A stretch of DNA of 64,000 nt. Origin: Pomacea canaliculata (taxonomy: Eukaryota; Mollusca; Gastropoda; Architaenioglossa; Ampullariidae). The first letter of the stretch is position 1; each line of letters begins with the position of its first letter. The position numbers were made by a program, and so were the translations under genes. Under the pieces are notes generated by a model. That model saw nothing but the letters and a program-made list of their open reading frames with translations, had not been told where the DNA came from and did no database searches. Where the stretch lies: positions 17,986,192-18,050,191 of the forward strand of contig NC_037603.1 of NCBI RefSeq assembly GCF_003073045.1. The letters are read 5' to 3'. Shown here one piece after another: positions 33,301 to 48,300 of this stretch.

Positions 33301-36300
33301 TCCCAAACGTAAGAGAAAAGAAAATGAAAACAATCAAGCAAAACAACTTTATCAATTTATTATCCAGTAAAAAAGCAGCCAAAATAAAAATAATGACCAA
33401 GACTAAAGTACAAATCAATAAATGTGTTTCAGTACATGTGTAGTACTCACACAAAATTGATGTGGCTATAAGACAAATGAATGACCATTACACATGGTAT
33501 CACATTATGTATCAAAGGACAACGGAGTAACCGTGCAATACTTACTATAACATGTGTGCACACATTATTTACACAAACTATAACAATGGCAGTGAAAGGA
33601 ACGAAGGGAAGAGGCTGAATTGAAATCAACCCCCCACCCCAACCTACTCCATCATAAAATGTACAGTAACCTTTATAATCAATAACAAAAGCAAAATTTA
33701 GATTTCATTTACAGCCTTAATACAAAACTCACCCAGACATGATCTGAAACTTGGCAACATGCATTAGATAATGCATTAATCAGTACAAATGATGCATGCT
33801 GCAATTTGGCTACAGAACAGCGAGGCAAAGTCCACCAAACAAAACCAACACAAATTTTTGCATGTAAAACCAAGGTAAAACCACAAGGTGTTCAAAGGAA
33901 AGCACCAAATGACAAACGTAACAGCCTCTTGTCCTACATAATCACAAGAAGCCATGAACATTCTAAACAACCAACAACTGAGGCAGTATACTGTAAAAGA
34001 GTAATCTTTCTCTACATGCATTCCAACATCAGGCTTCTCTGCACTTTATTTTTAAAAATTGCTACTTTCTGATGTTACTAAGAATATGCATCACAAGTAT
34101 AGATACATATATTCTCTCTCTTGCATGTGCGCATACACAACACACAAACACACAGACATGCACTCACTCATACAAAAATTCCTTCACTGCATGCAGGTCT
34201 ACACCGGACAGCTGCCAAACAGAAAACTCAAAGTTGTACAAATTGCTGCAGCACACGTGTCTCTTACACATCATCGAAGTCTGCTTCAGAACCTTGCTCA
34301 GACATATCATCCATTTCAGGGTGGTGCCGTTTGGTAGCTGTTGAGGTCATCTGTGGCATGCCCATGGGACCAGGTGTTTGGGCGTCACCAAAACTGCTGG
34401 ACGAAATGTCCCCAGATGCTGCAACATCCCAATAAAAATGTCTGCCATCATCTGTTATCACTGTACTCTAAATGATTTATATAACAGAAAGAACTGCTCA
34501 ATCTAATGTCATGTTATACATTACTAAGAACAAAGGCCAGTAGTTAGGGGATATATCACTGTTAGTTAGAAATTTAAAGTACTGAAATACCAGTCTGTAC
34601 CTTACAGATATGAAAACCATGTCAGCATGAGACAGATCTAGGGATTTTAGTACTTCTCACACTTCTGGAAATTGTACTAAAACTATTTTCTAACACAAGT
34701 TGATTATGATGACAAACTCAGTTATTCTCAAAGAACATGAAGGAGGGTGAGAACATAGTCTTTAAGCATGTTCCAGCATGAGACTGTTTATTAAAGTTGA
34801 TTATAAACAAAGAAAAAAACAAAGCAAAAAAAAGAAACCCCCAAATAGTACAAATGGACCTATGTATGTACTTGCATGCTTCATATATGATAGAATACTC
34901 TACTCCCAGCAAACCAAACAGTTGTCTTTTCTACTGGCCTCTAAGCCAGTTATTGGACAATTATTTCCTCACCATCAACACGCCGTTTGCCGTAGCGCTT
35001 GGCAGATGCTTGCTTGAGGGTGATTGGGTTGATTTGCTCTTCTCCCTGCAACAGCGAGTTTCGGTAAGTCCAAAGGGGTTGCCATTCATCCCCATGATTT
35101 GCAGGGACTCCACCAGCAAGATGTTTGTTGAGGTAGTTTAGCCTACAAAAAACAAAGGAAAAAAAATAACAATAAAATTTTAATAATCACAGAGAAGTAA
35201 TCATGAACAAGACACAATGGTCTAAAAAAGGCTCAATAACCTTAAGTAGTAGACCTGACCACCATGAAAAGGTACAAAATAAACTGGTATGGATATCATC
35301 TCAAGATCAACATGACTTCAAAAAGTATTATTTTTGGTCTCAAAATTTCTTTTCTCTTCACACTGTTCCTGATGACACGACTATTTGGAGATCATCCTAC
35401 TAGCTTACCTATAATTTCCAGCTGTTATCTCTGAAATAGTTAGAAATGATCAATGAACAAGGAGAACATAAAACCCTCATCCCAAATCTCTACCTGCTCG
35501 GGTAGTGAGTTCATCCCTCAGTTTTTCAACCAAGAAAGAGACCCACAAGGGGAGGAGGCAGGAGGGAACTAGCTGTCATCTGGTAAGTACTTGAAAAAGA
35601 AATTTATCGTAGTGTACTAGATAGCATAAATATATAGGACAAATGACAGGTAGAAAAAGCAGATTCGTAAAAGAAAGCAGTCTGTAGCAAACATTTTGCT
35701 GACATAGCTTAGACCCAGGCTGAGCTACTGAGAAGATGACGCAGGGTCGGCTGGACAAGTCCATGATGCTTGCAACATGCTGAGCCACTAACACATTTTC
35801 AACGGGATCTAGAGAAACAGAGCAAGATTCAAGGTCTCTCGGGTAAAACATGGCAAACATTGAATCAGACTACCAGCCTACAGCTTGAACGTCTTTAAGG
35901 GCTATATTTTTAAAAGGCAAGGCTAGTAACTATAGATCAGACCCTACTCTTGCCAGGACTAGAGATTCTACACACAGAGATAGGTTAAGAAAATTGCCCT
36001 GATTAACACCTTATTCAGGCTGAAATTGTCTGTGCTATAACATAAACCTTCTCTTCCCACACAGGAAGGAAAAGATAGGATTGAACCCTTTTAAGACTAA
36101 TCTTTAAAAGTGCAGGGTTCACATTCTCTCTCCAAGCAACATATCCATGTAAAACTATCATACAGCAAATAAGATAGCAAAAAAAAAAAAATCACCAATG
36201 CACTCAAAACTAAGCAAAACACTGGACAGGTGAACTACCTAGCCATGGGGTAGCGATGGGGAAAGGGTGAGTTAGTTTTGTATTCTTCTTGATCAGTGGT

Positions 36301-39300
36301 CATGTCTGGCCAATCAGTAATGGACAGCTCAATTGAAAGGTAGCCAGTAGGGTGATCTCCTTATAGTCAAGAAGAGACAATCCTGCTGAAAATAGTACAA
36401 AGGTAGAATAAGTGACAGACAAATGAAGAAAGGAAAAGAAAATAACCAAGAATGGATTGGCCTAACATTCACCACATCCCTGAGAACAAGAGTACTAAGA
36501 TGGTCAGACTTGCTGGGAATACTGCCAGGTACCTCTAGACCCAACTAGGAGGAGGAGGGAGGGATGATAATGATGATGATGATGGATTGGTTAACTGACA
36601 ATGGACTGAAAGATGATGTGATGACGGTTTGAAGACACCCTGCAAGAAACCTTCCTCAGTCACACTGCCTGTCAATGTTCCAAATCTCATTTTTCTTGTG
36701 CATAGTGAATAAAACTAAAAACACGAATGGTTCTTACACTGTCTTTTTATCTTGCTTCATGAGTTTGTTGGTGAACTCGCACAGCACTTCCATGAAGGAA
36801 AGGTTGGGGGGAGCACCAGTGGTAGGTTGCGAGTTCTCTGGTAGTGTAAGACTGAACACAATTCCTTCCCTGCACACACAAAGCCATCAGCATGAACATC
36901 CCTATGTCACATGTTAACTAAAAAAATCTAGTTACCATAATGGCTATAAATTTGAGTGAAGACCACCCAGTTCAAGCCTTAGCAGATACTCAAAAAAAAA
37001 ACCCTGCTACTTTGAAATTAGAGAAACAGAGATTATCACTTATACAGAGAATTCTCAAGTTTAATAAATCAGAAAGATTGATGAGAGCAATTATATAAAA
37101 CTGCTGACCTGTGCATGGCTGCTACGGCCTCTCTGTTTTTCACCTGGTCCAATCCAAAGGACAAGGAGAAACGCCTTGCCAGTTCTTTGATTGACTGGAA
37201 GGCGTCAGAGGATCTGTCGATCTCTCCTTGTTCAGCCTGCAGCTCCTTGTACAGCTGAGCAAGCAAAACCAATATTCAATCAGACAATAACATTGTTTTT
37301 TATCATTTGTTATAACAGATCTAAATCCTAACTGCTCCAGTTCAACAATTACCTGGTATTCTCTTACCTGCACTTAATGAAAGCAGCCATAACTAAGCAT
37401 TTCATGGCTGTGAACTCTGCTACCAACCCCTATCCTAAATCTACTGTAACCTAATATTTCAGTATTTGGTGTTACTGTGATTTCATGTACATAAACAACA
37501 GTTACAACAAAATATGGAACCAATAACAGAAAGTAACAACCTGGCCAAATCTTACCTGTGTTAGACTCATGGCAAGAGTTTTGGCAGTGTTGACTTTGTT
37601 GATTTCTCTAGCTTTGCTAAGTGTAGCTTTAATAATGTCACCATAGTCATTGTAGAACTATAAGAAAATAAAAATCTTCAAATAATGAAGTTTACAAAAC
37701 CAGACTTAAAAAATATCATATACATTAAATAGCTATGTACAAACAATAAAGAACAGAAGGCACTATTGTGAATTCTTTCATATGAAGCATAACAGCTAAG
37801 TTGGGCTAATAAGTATACACATCATAACAATGTAAAATATTGTAAAAATTTGAAATACTGTTATAAAATTTGCAGGAAGGTGGAAAAATATGGGAATTTA
37901 TTTTACGTTAAGAGGTGCTTGAAGGAAAGAGATATGGTAAGCAAAGGTGAAAAAATGTTGTAGAAAACAAAAATGGCAAGGGATGCATCTGTCACATGAT
38001 AGGCCCCCACCCCCAAAAAAAGTCAGGAGAAGCTGAATGCCTGAGAGCTACTGTCAAAGACAGCATAAGACAGAGAATTAGTTTACATATCTTACTTTCA
38101 TGTAATGTTTAAACATATCTGCAGCCACTTTGATGCTGATGACGTTGTAGACAACGAGCTTGCAGAAACAGGCAAGGAAGTTCCGCCGCTTGTGCAGCTC
38201 TTCAATTTTGACATTTTCATCTACATCATCTGTAGAAATGGTATTTACATTACACATTATCATTCATCAGCATAACTGCAAAAATACATTCACAAAAGAT
38301 CTCTCTCATCCTCCAACCCTAGTATTCACTGAATTAGGCTCACAGTACCCAACCCTGGTATTCGCTGAACTTTGCTCACAGCATCAATTCCTTTTCAGCA
38401 TGACACAAAAACAAGTATACATGACTAGGAAATCAAATAAAGACTGAACATGAAACATACTTTTTTATTTATCTGCCAGAAACAAAGAAAGTTTTCTTTT
38501 AAAAATAGTTTTTAGGTGAACATACTGAGTGCTCTTAGTTTACACTCTTAAACCAGTAAACTTGTTTACCAAAGTCAGATCCGTTACAGATAGTATATCA
38601 TTGTTATGGACCATTTACCATCATCATCCTCCACGAAGACTTTCTCTGTAAGGAAGTTGCTTAGGTGTGACTGTAGCCTGCGATCCACTTCAAACACAAG
38701 GGGCTTTAAATTTGGGTTGTCTCCCAGGTGTTTGCTAAACACTATCAGCAGGTCACATATGGACACATATGCCTACAAAACAAACAGTGCCACAAAACCT
38801 GTCAGAAAAAAATTTATATTCTGCTGCTTTTTCAACACCTTTCTACATTAAGCCTTTTTTTTTTTATAGTAGTAAAAATGCTTGTATGTGTTGATTAATA
38901 ATACTACTAATCTACAAAGATAATGTTAGCTGATTTTTTTATGTCATGAGCTTGCTGATAGCAAGCAGCAAACAGAAATACTATTATTATTATATAACAT
39001 GATGAGAGACTGTTTCATGGCAATCAGCCACAAGCATTTAGCTCACCTCTGCACCCACTTTCTCATGGTGGTGGAACAATAAGTCATGGCAGTTCTTCAG
39101 GTAGTTATCTAAGCGCTGCTTCAGAATTTTCATTTGTTCCTGCCAATGATTCATACAGACATGCATGGAATTTAAAGGAATATGAATTGATCTTTAAATC
39201 TCTTTGATAAATACTGTCAGCCCCTGAATTTTGCAACACAGCCTTAAGAAACTTCTCAAATTGATAGCAGAAATATAAAGCATTAAATGGGTAAACAGAA

Positions 39301-42300
39301 AAATTTAACAGACTGAAATGGCAAGTCTGTGTTTTATATCTGTTATTTATATTTGATACAGCCACTGAGTTCAGTTTTATGTTGTGAATCTGCTATTACT
39401 ATGACACATCTGTTGGTACCTACTGATGGGGAGAAACTTCTTACGAAACACAAACAACTGCACAGTTACATGCACAGATAGAAAACTGGTACCTTGTCTG
39501 GGTTGTCTTCATTAATACGATGACGATACCACAAGATAGCCATTGAGCAGGCAGCAACAGACCGACAAATAATCTGCAGATAGTCAAAAAAGAAACAACA
39601 CATTTTTAAAGTGTTTTTTCCCCTTTCAAACAGCAGCAAGAAGTAAAATATTACCTATTCTAATCTCCAAAAGTACAATTTTGAGATGATAAAGTAACAC
39701 TGGGCATCTTTCAGCCTTTTAAAATTTCTTTACTCTCTCAAGAGATATATGTCCATACGGCAGATATTTACTTACATCTTCTGAAATGCTGGCACCTTCA
39801 TTTGCTGTCTTGATAATATGAAACAGGTCCTCCCACAATTCCCAGTTGGTCAGATCATGACAACTGTTACAAAAACAAGAAGGTCAAGGACCGCCACATT
39901 CTGCACAACACACTAGCATATGATTGATTGCAGTCTCAGTCACAGAGATGTTGAGCAAGAGGTGAGGGTAATGACCTCCAGAGTTATGATCCACAACTAA
40001 GGATAACTTTAGGACAAATCCATTCTATCAGTAAGTGCAGCAAGAGGCAGGGTTGGTAAAGGCAAACAAACTGACACTATATGCAGAAAAATTCTCTTTG
40101 AAGCAATGGTAAACATATTAAGCCAACCATAGATTGAGTCCTGGAGCTTGAAAATGCAAGATTGTTGTAAAATCTGCCAAATATCAACATACCAAGATCT
40201 GCAAGAATGAGGTGAAAGTCTAAGCACACAAATATGCATGTACAGAGTTTATGTTTAATTGCAAAATTCTTCAAGACTAATACACTGTTTAACAGTTGAG
40301 AGCAAAATCTACAACTTACCAATAAAAGGCATAAATGCGCTTGAGACTTGCAAGAAGGGCAAAAACTTCTTCATCATCTGGCTGCTCTCCCTTTGGTTAA
40401 AAAAAAACAAAACCACCAGCAATAGCAGACTGCTCAAAAATCAATTTAGCAAGATCTATAATTTTATCAGCACTTTATAACTGGAACCTCAGGTTAACAA
40501 GACTACATGGTGTTAATGATATAGTTCTCAAACTGTATAGTGTAGAAGTACGCTACGCCCATTTGAAAATTTCTCCCTGAACATATTAGAGACAGAGTGA
40601 CAGATTGCACACTAACCTCAGCAAAAAATTCTTGGACGGAGTCACGGAACTTGACAACAAGGCTATCAATAAGTGTCTTGCGAGCAACATCACATTTCCC
40701 TGCAATAGCATACTCTTCACTACAGAGGTTTTCAAAGCACCGAGAGCAGGATTCCAGCACCTGTAAATGCAGTCAGACAAGAAAATACGAAGGAAACAAT
40801 ATGAATGAATGCAAATACGGTGAGACAAACAAGACCTATGTAGGTACAACTTCCACAAGCTAGACAAATGCAGTAAGAAGTGATGTGATTCTAATTGTAG
40901 ACATGCAGAACAATGACATCTTGAAAATCAGATGTGAAAAATTAAAAATGACCGCAAGGTCAACCATACCTCACCATCTGTATGCTTCTCTACAATTTCA
41001 TGAAGGTACCTCAGCAAAGCCTCTAAATTCTGTAAAAGAATGAGGGGGGAAAAAAAGGACAAAAATTAGGGTTAGGTCAACAATATTCCATATACTGAAC
41101 CAGTGTCTGCGGTCTACTGTTGGAAAACATAATGTATGCTTTCAACATATCTCGCAATGTACACAAGTTCTGAATCTTGAATTAAGATATAATTTCATTC
41201 AGACAACTGAGGGTGTCAAGCATCTAAGGTACTGTTACTCCTATTTTGAAGCACATGCAGTTTAGAGACAATCTGATAAACACAGGCCAAAGAACTAAAG
41301 TGTTGCAACTATACTACATAATTTTGCAGCACTGTACATTGTGTATTTCTGCATTCTGTAAAGTACAGCTATTTTTAATCCCAATCACCTTTTCTTGTCT
41401 GCTGGAAGTGTAAATGTCCAGGTCAAAATAAAGAGGAATTTGCAGGAGATTGGCCACTTTTTCAGGATCCATGAGGTACTGCAAAGAATAATAAAAGAAA
41501 AACCTATTTACCCATGTACTTGCACACTTTTATTTCTTTTTGGTTTCATAAACAGGCTGCACAGCCTCTATATTCAACCCCTCTACTCCAGAAAAAATAC
41601 ATGAACGAGTCTCAAATTCCTCCGAGTCATTCACTACTTTTAAACAGAATAAAATGTCAACATCTACCACTCATTATAAGCAAAAGCACATTATAAACCA
41701 AAAGGAATGCAAGAACAGATTCTCTTTTTTGTGTTCCACAAGCATCATTATATTGGTGACAGATAATTTTTTTTCTCTCATTTTGTGTTACACGTGTTAT
41801 AGTGAAGACACATTAACTTGTTATTTCATGTTAACAAGTGTCATTATACTGGAGACAGAAATATATAACATTTTCTCACCTTAAGTAACAACTGAGGCAA
41901 TGTGACTATGAAGTGCTCTGTCAGTTTAGTCTTGTCTTCTGCCACCTGCTTGGCTTCTCTGGCAGTGAGCTAAAAGCATATGGTATAATTCATCAGCATT
42001 CTGTATATTGGCGTTGTAGCAAAATATTATTAAACTTGTTCTAAACCTTTCTGGGGACAAAACCAAGCGTACATAGTAAAAATAAAAAAGCCATCTAGCT
42101 TCAGTTTCAGAACAGTTACATAGATAACTTAGGTGTATGGATAAAACTGTAGAATTGCATAGACATGAGTTAAGTATTACCTTATTAAAACACGAAAAGT
42201 AAAAAAGAATAACAATCATTGCATGAGTAAGATAATAATACCACAGGCAAAAAAAAAAAAAACGAACTACAGAGTTAAGTCAACAGCACTACATGTATCA

Positions 42301-45300
42301 GATCTTTCTCAATTCTAACATCAATGATGCTCACAATAATATTACTTTGTGCCCCTCCATCAGACAGGTAGGAGATATAAATGACAATTAAGCCATTATT
42401 GAGACAAGCAGCGATACACAAATGATATGCATGCCACTTGTGAAGATAAGTGGAGAAAAATAACACTATACTTTTCTGTTGGGACCACGTCCAACAGGGG
42501 ATTCCCCAGTAGCAGCTTGCTTGACACAGCATACCATGATCTCAATAAGACTGGTTTCTTGCCTGTCATCAAGAGCTGTTAACAGAGAGATGACAAGTAT
42601 TATTTCAAAGATTATGTAACTTTGATTAAAAATTCAAGTAATTTAGCATTTAAAAGAAATATTTTACCACCATTTCTTATCTTTAGTCATAATCAATTCT
42701 TCTTATAGTATCAGACTAAAATTTTGAATTCCTGTGTTTTTCAAATAATTCAGCTTCAAGGCACAATCAATCTGCTTTACTTACATTATATGTTAATCTG
42801 CAGACTTTTGGCTGCTTTTAAAAAAAATTCAAACAGTACTGTAGAATGTATTCAAATAACATTGTTATTGTAACACTGGTAAATTCAAATCGATAACTCT
42901 CCCACCCACCCCCAAAAAAAACCAGTTACAAATACTGTGTTAAATTCAAGGCATAAAGGCACTTACGTTCCTCGCCTCTGCCTGGTTCTTCAAGCAGAAG
43001 GTCTGTCATGCACTCCCAGTCTTTCATCATTTCATTGATCTCCCAGAGGCTGTCCACCAAGTAGGCAGCATGCTCATGTAGCTGAAGAATCAATGGTATA
43101 TCACTACTCTATGTTATACCACAACTCTATAATATACCATTACTATTAAGCGGACCAGCCCATTTTAGCATTTGCATGTTGGCCTAAAGTCACTTAAAAC
43201 ATCTAAAAATGCTGAACTTCAAAAAAAAATTTTTTTTAAACCCTCCTCTTGTTTGATGCAACTAGACTGACACACAGGACTAACAAAGTCCCATGAGTTT
43301 TTCAAGAGTTCAATGACCCTGAGCCACACTCAGGTCAAAGTAATAATAGCACTTATTCATCTTCCGATGAAGTTTAGTACAAAATAATACAAAAGAACAT
43401 CAGTTCAGAACAAAGTGATTGTCAATTCTATAGTAATTATTATCTTTTAATACTTATTATTTTTTGCATTTGGGCAGCTTTGAATTATCAAATAAAGTAT
43501 TATGTATATTACAAGTTTTTTTTTTAAATGGATGAGGTACATAAAGGTCATTAATCCCCTAAGCCTTAAATGATTTAAACGCTAAGTCCTCAACCACCTG
43601 CCTGAGTCGAATCGACCCCATAAGATCACATCATCCCACAAACCAAAAGCCAAACTGATCCCCACACAAAACACAAATCGATCTCTGATGACAGGAGTAG
43701 CTATTAATGTCAAACATCCCCAACAGAGAAGTATGTTGTTTGAACAAGTTCTGTCACTAAAAACCAAACAAAACAGCGCCATTTGGTAATGTTCTCTTAA
43801 GTTTGTTTTCTTACAAAAAAAAAAAAAAAACCTTATCATCATTATTCATTAGTTGTGTTTCTATTAAATGTATGTGTATATGTCAGTTAAAATCTCAAAA
43901 TAGCACATTAAATAAATTTTTAAAAAGCCTTTGTCATCATTATTCTTTAGTTTGGAGATTATTAAATGTTTATGCAGGTGCATGTTTATTCATAATATGG
44001 TTCTTAAGAGCCTTCTATTTCAACATTTAAAATAAACACACTTTAATTTATTAGTGCTTGAAGTCATGGTTCCTAAAACGAAAGCAGACTGATGATCTCT
44101 ACAATGACCAGTTATGACCTGATTTAGGTGAATTTTAGCGAGTCTTAATAGGAAGGTTTTACTGTACTATTCTGTACCATAGTGCTGAACAGAACTACAA
44201 CTCACTTCACTCTCAATGAAGAATTGCACCAAGTCTCGAATGAGAGGTGTATTGGGACTTCTTTTCTTGCCTTTGGCAGTTTTAAGGTGCTTTGTAGCCT
44301 CATCATCACGCTGGAACAGCTTGGTATTGAGAAACTCACCAGCAGCCTGTGCTACTTGCCTGTGTGAGGAGTACACAAGCTCATACACATTTTCACAATC
44401 TTTGTCCGTCAGAACATGATCACTGTTTCTGAAAAATAAAGCATGAACTTGTGAACCTCAAACGCCTGCACAACCATCATTTGGGAATAAAATGTAATAA
44501 GAAGCTGTAGCTTATTACTACATTGTTAGTAGAGGATAGGGGTCAAACAGCTTCCAGAACTGTCCCTTATGTACTGAGTTATGTCTTTGATTGTAGAGGG
44601 TAGGGGTCGAACACCTCCCAGGACTGTCCCTTTCTCATGCTGGCTGCGTGTGTAATATCCGGCCTTGAACTGTCCACCCATGGCTACTGGCTACTGCTAC
44701 TGGACCTATTGTTACACCAGAAGTTACGCTGTTGCCTGAACCACTTGGGAAGTCAATGACCAGATAGGCCGGGTTGGTGTGTCCACTAGTGCTATTGGGG
44801 GGGCTGGGAAAGGTCGGGACGAGACCATGGGAAAAGGGGGGGGGATGGTTCTGAAACATTCAACCGGGAAAGAACAAGTAGCGTAGCTTGAGAGTTGATA
44901 GGGGCCTTAGTGTGTGTGTGTATATATATATATACTGCAAACTGATGTTCTGTAAAGTCCATTGGGAAAAGTTATGTCCGCTCAACACATACAACATAAT
45001 GGACTGAAAATGTTATTGGTACAGGAAAATTATTATTTCCCTTGGGGGCTTTTTTTTTTTGCATGTGGTGCAAAGTTTCTTATATGTTGCAGAATATCAT
45101 ACTTAGTCTTGCATCAAAATAAATAATTTTTTACACTAAAATAATAAATCCATAAGGAGATGTAATTCAACAAGTCATTTATGTTTTAAAACGGAATAGC
45201 CTCCCTTGACCAGTAAAAAATGAAGAAGGCAGACAAACTGACATAAAAATCGATCAACATCAAGACCATTCAAATGAGTGACTGCTAGATAACCATGAAA

Positions 45301-48300
45301 TACATATCACAAAAGACTCTGCTGATGCCATTTTCATACAGACATGCAAAACTCATCAGAAATCTCTTCACCTCCACTAAATTTCATCACCACCCCTGGT
45401 TATAATACTTTTGACTGTATAATGCTATGTTAAGAAATACTTTTTATGTGTCTATTGGATATAACTAACTTGTTTTCAATGTGTCGTGTGTCAGGACGGA
45501 TCAAGTAGGAATGGTTTATGTTTGGCATATTTTAAACCCCAATTATAATTTTGTGTCTGTTATCATGATTTTTTTTTTAATGAACAAAATTTCATTAGCA
45601 CCAGAATAACACTGATGACAAGATTTTGATCTGAAAGCTGTAAGGGCTTTACAGTTAGGATTCTTCCCTTAGCCAGAATACAAATGCAGTATTTTTGACA
45701 ATACATGTTGAGCTCAGATGTAAAGAATTTATCTGGTAATGAAAAAAAAAAAGATCCACTCACTTTAGAATGTTGATGACTAGCTTGATAGCCTGAACAG
45801 CCACATCATATTCTTTGTCTAATGTCATCTCAACAATCCGATCCTGCAAAGTTAAACAATACAAAGCATCAACAATCCAATCCTGCAAAACTTCAATGCT
45901 AAACTTCAGCAAGATAATTATCTGGAATCTGGAAGAGCCTTTTACCTCACGAAATACTCAGCATAGAGTTAAACAATATATATATATAGTAAATAGAAAG
46001 AGCTTCTTGATATGGGACTTTGTTGTCTTAATAGTATCATTTGATGTTGCCAGAACAGTACTTTGTACCATCTTTTTTGAACATACCTTGAATCTGTTGG
46101 TGAAAAGTTCTAATTTGCTTGCTAGATCTGGAGATTCATGAAGAGGTGCCAGAGTTTTTAGGCAACAGTTCCTGACATCACCAACCTTCACACAAAAATG
46201 AATGTGCAACTCAAAGATCTTTTAAAAGTAGTAAAAGTATGGTTAAAGCTGCTTCACATAACATTTCTTTGTGAAAAATTTGCAGTTATTTGGTTTTTAC
46301 TAAGCTCTAAAAAAAAAAAAAAAAAAATTATGACAATGCACAGAGAAATCAAATCTTAGCAGAAACTATCAGATGCTTCAGATCCTCAAAATGTAAATGA
46401 CTTAACAGACATTGGCAAAAAAATAAATGCCAACAGACCCTACCAAATTCAAAATAATAATAATAAAAAAAAAGGTAAGATGGTTAACAGAAAGTTATCA
46501 ACAAGAAGACTACTAAACCTTACTTCAATATAACTTAATTCAAAATATATAGTCAGAAATGAGTACATTGAGAAAAAAACTACTGTGGGATTAAAAAATA
46601 AAAGCATACTGATGCCAGTAACTTTGGGAAAAAAAATGCAAAATGATCTACCTTGTCATAAAGTGTCCAGCCCACGTATTTCAGGTAGCTGTCATCAAGA
46701 AACATATTAGGGTACTTCTTCATCCAAACTCCAATTTCCGTCATGCAGATTGACCTGATTTCCGGCTGAGTATCTCTGAAGCAAAGTATGTGAGAAATAA
46801 AACTGTAGAATTATGACATTGTTTACAGACAGTACAGAAAGCAAGATTCCGGTCCCTGACAAATCGCGTGTCATGTGTTTGTGTATCCAAAACAATTAAG
46901 CCTAACAACTGAGCATACACACTTAACTATTAAAAAGGTCTAGCAAATCAAAGAAACGTCTTACCTGTAACGATGGACAAAAACACCTTTAAAAATGTAC
47001 GTCAGCATATTGCGAATTTCTGCCTGATTCTCCTCAAGCTGTGAATGACAAATTACAAAAAAAAATAATTTTCTGAATCTGTCATGATCATAAATAGTTC
47101 TTGTGTATTCCTTAACTCTTTACAGTACAGTTGTTTGTCTACAGTTGAAAAACCTCATTTGCTCACAGGCCAATCAAGAATCTCTAAACTGTTAAGAGCT
47201 AATGGCGTCCAATCATCAGATGATAAAATGGGTAATACCAGTTATTCATCATTTTTCTTTAACTTGAAAAAATTGTAATAACAGCAGATGCACCAAAAGA
47301 CTAATTTCAAAGTTTAATAATAATAATAAAAGCAAAATTTGTAAAGCGCACACTCACATTCGTAAGGAGCATGCTCTTAGCGCTTAAGAACAAGAACGAA
47401 ACATTGACAGCATACAAGGGACAGGCTCGTAAGGAGCATGCTGTTAGCGGTTAAGAACAAAAACGAAATATTGACAGCATAAAAGGGACAAGAAAACAAA
47501 CAAATAACATATGAACTATACAAGAATAAACAACCGCACTAAGTGAAGAATAAATACAGAAAACACAAAGAAGAACCAAATAACAAGAACAAGAGCTGAG
47601 AGTAGCATGATATTGCAAAAAGATGGGTGTGAAAAAGGACTAGCATCATGGGAAAGGTTGTGTGTAGAGTTTAAGGAAGAGGTGCGTTTTTAGTGCACAT
47701 TTAAAGGATTCAATAGCGGGTATGTGGCAGATATGGAAAGGGAGAGAGTTCCATTGTTTAAAACAAATAGTAATAATAAAAATAAAGTGCATCTATTGGG
47801 TAATAATAATTTGACCAAAAGAACAAGCAAAGACATTCAAAAAGGAAAAAAACTATTGATCCAATGCAAAACTTGATTTGAGAATTCTAAGCATTTTGGA
47901 TTTTATGCACACTAACTTAAATGAAAGCACCCATATAACAATGTCTCTTGGAATTGTGCCCTCATTATGCCCATTCTGGTAAATTTTCCAAAGCCCAAAC
48001 TCAAGCTGATTTATACATGCCTCCTGTCGCTTTGTCATAAGCAACTCCAGTCGGTCGCCAGCACGTTTGTTCTGCTGCTTGGCACGCTCAGCTTCATATT
48101 GTCTTTGTGTGTTGTCAAGGTTGATGCTCAGGTTCAAGGCCACATCTACTAGAGCAGTCATCAGCTTCATGGCTAAAAGATGCCAGAAGCACATATATGT
48201 AAAAACTAGTAATCAATGATTCGTTCACAACCAATATGACACTTCCTTCTAAACCAGCTTCTAAAACTGCTCTCGTGCTTATATTACCTACAAAATGTTA

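Noticed and set aside
36560..36590. GATGATGATGATG run
   Set aside because: A short, imperfect triplet repeat in an intron; too brief to call a microsatellite locus of interest.
44635..44859. Pro/Ser-rich ORF of 74 codons on the - strand
   Set aside because: It lies between two STAG exons that join in frame without it, and no acceptor and donor fit.
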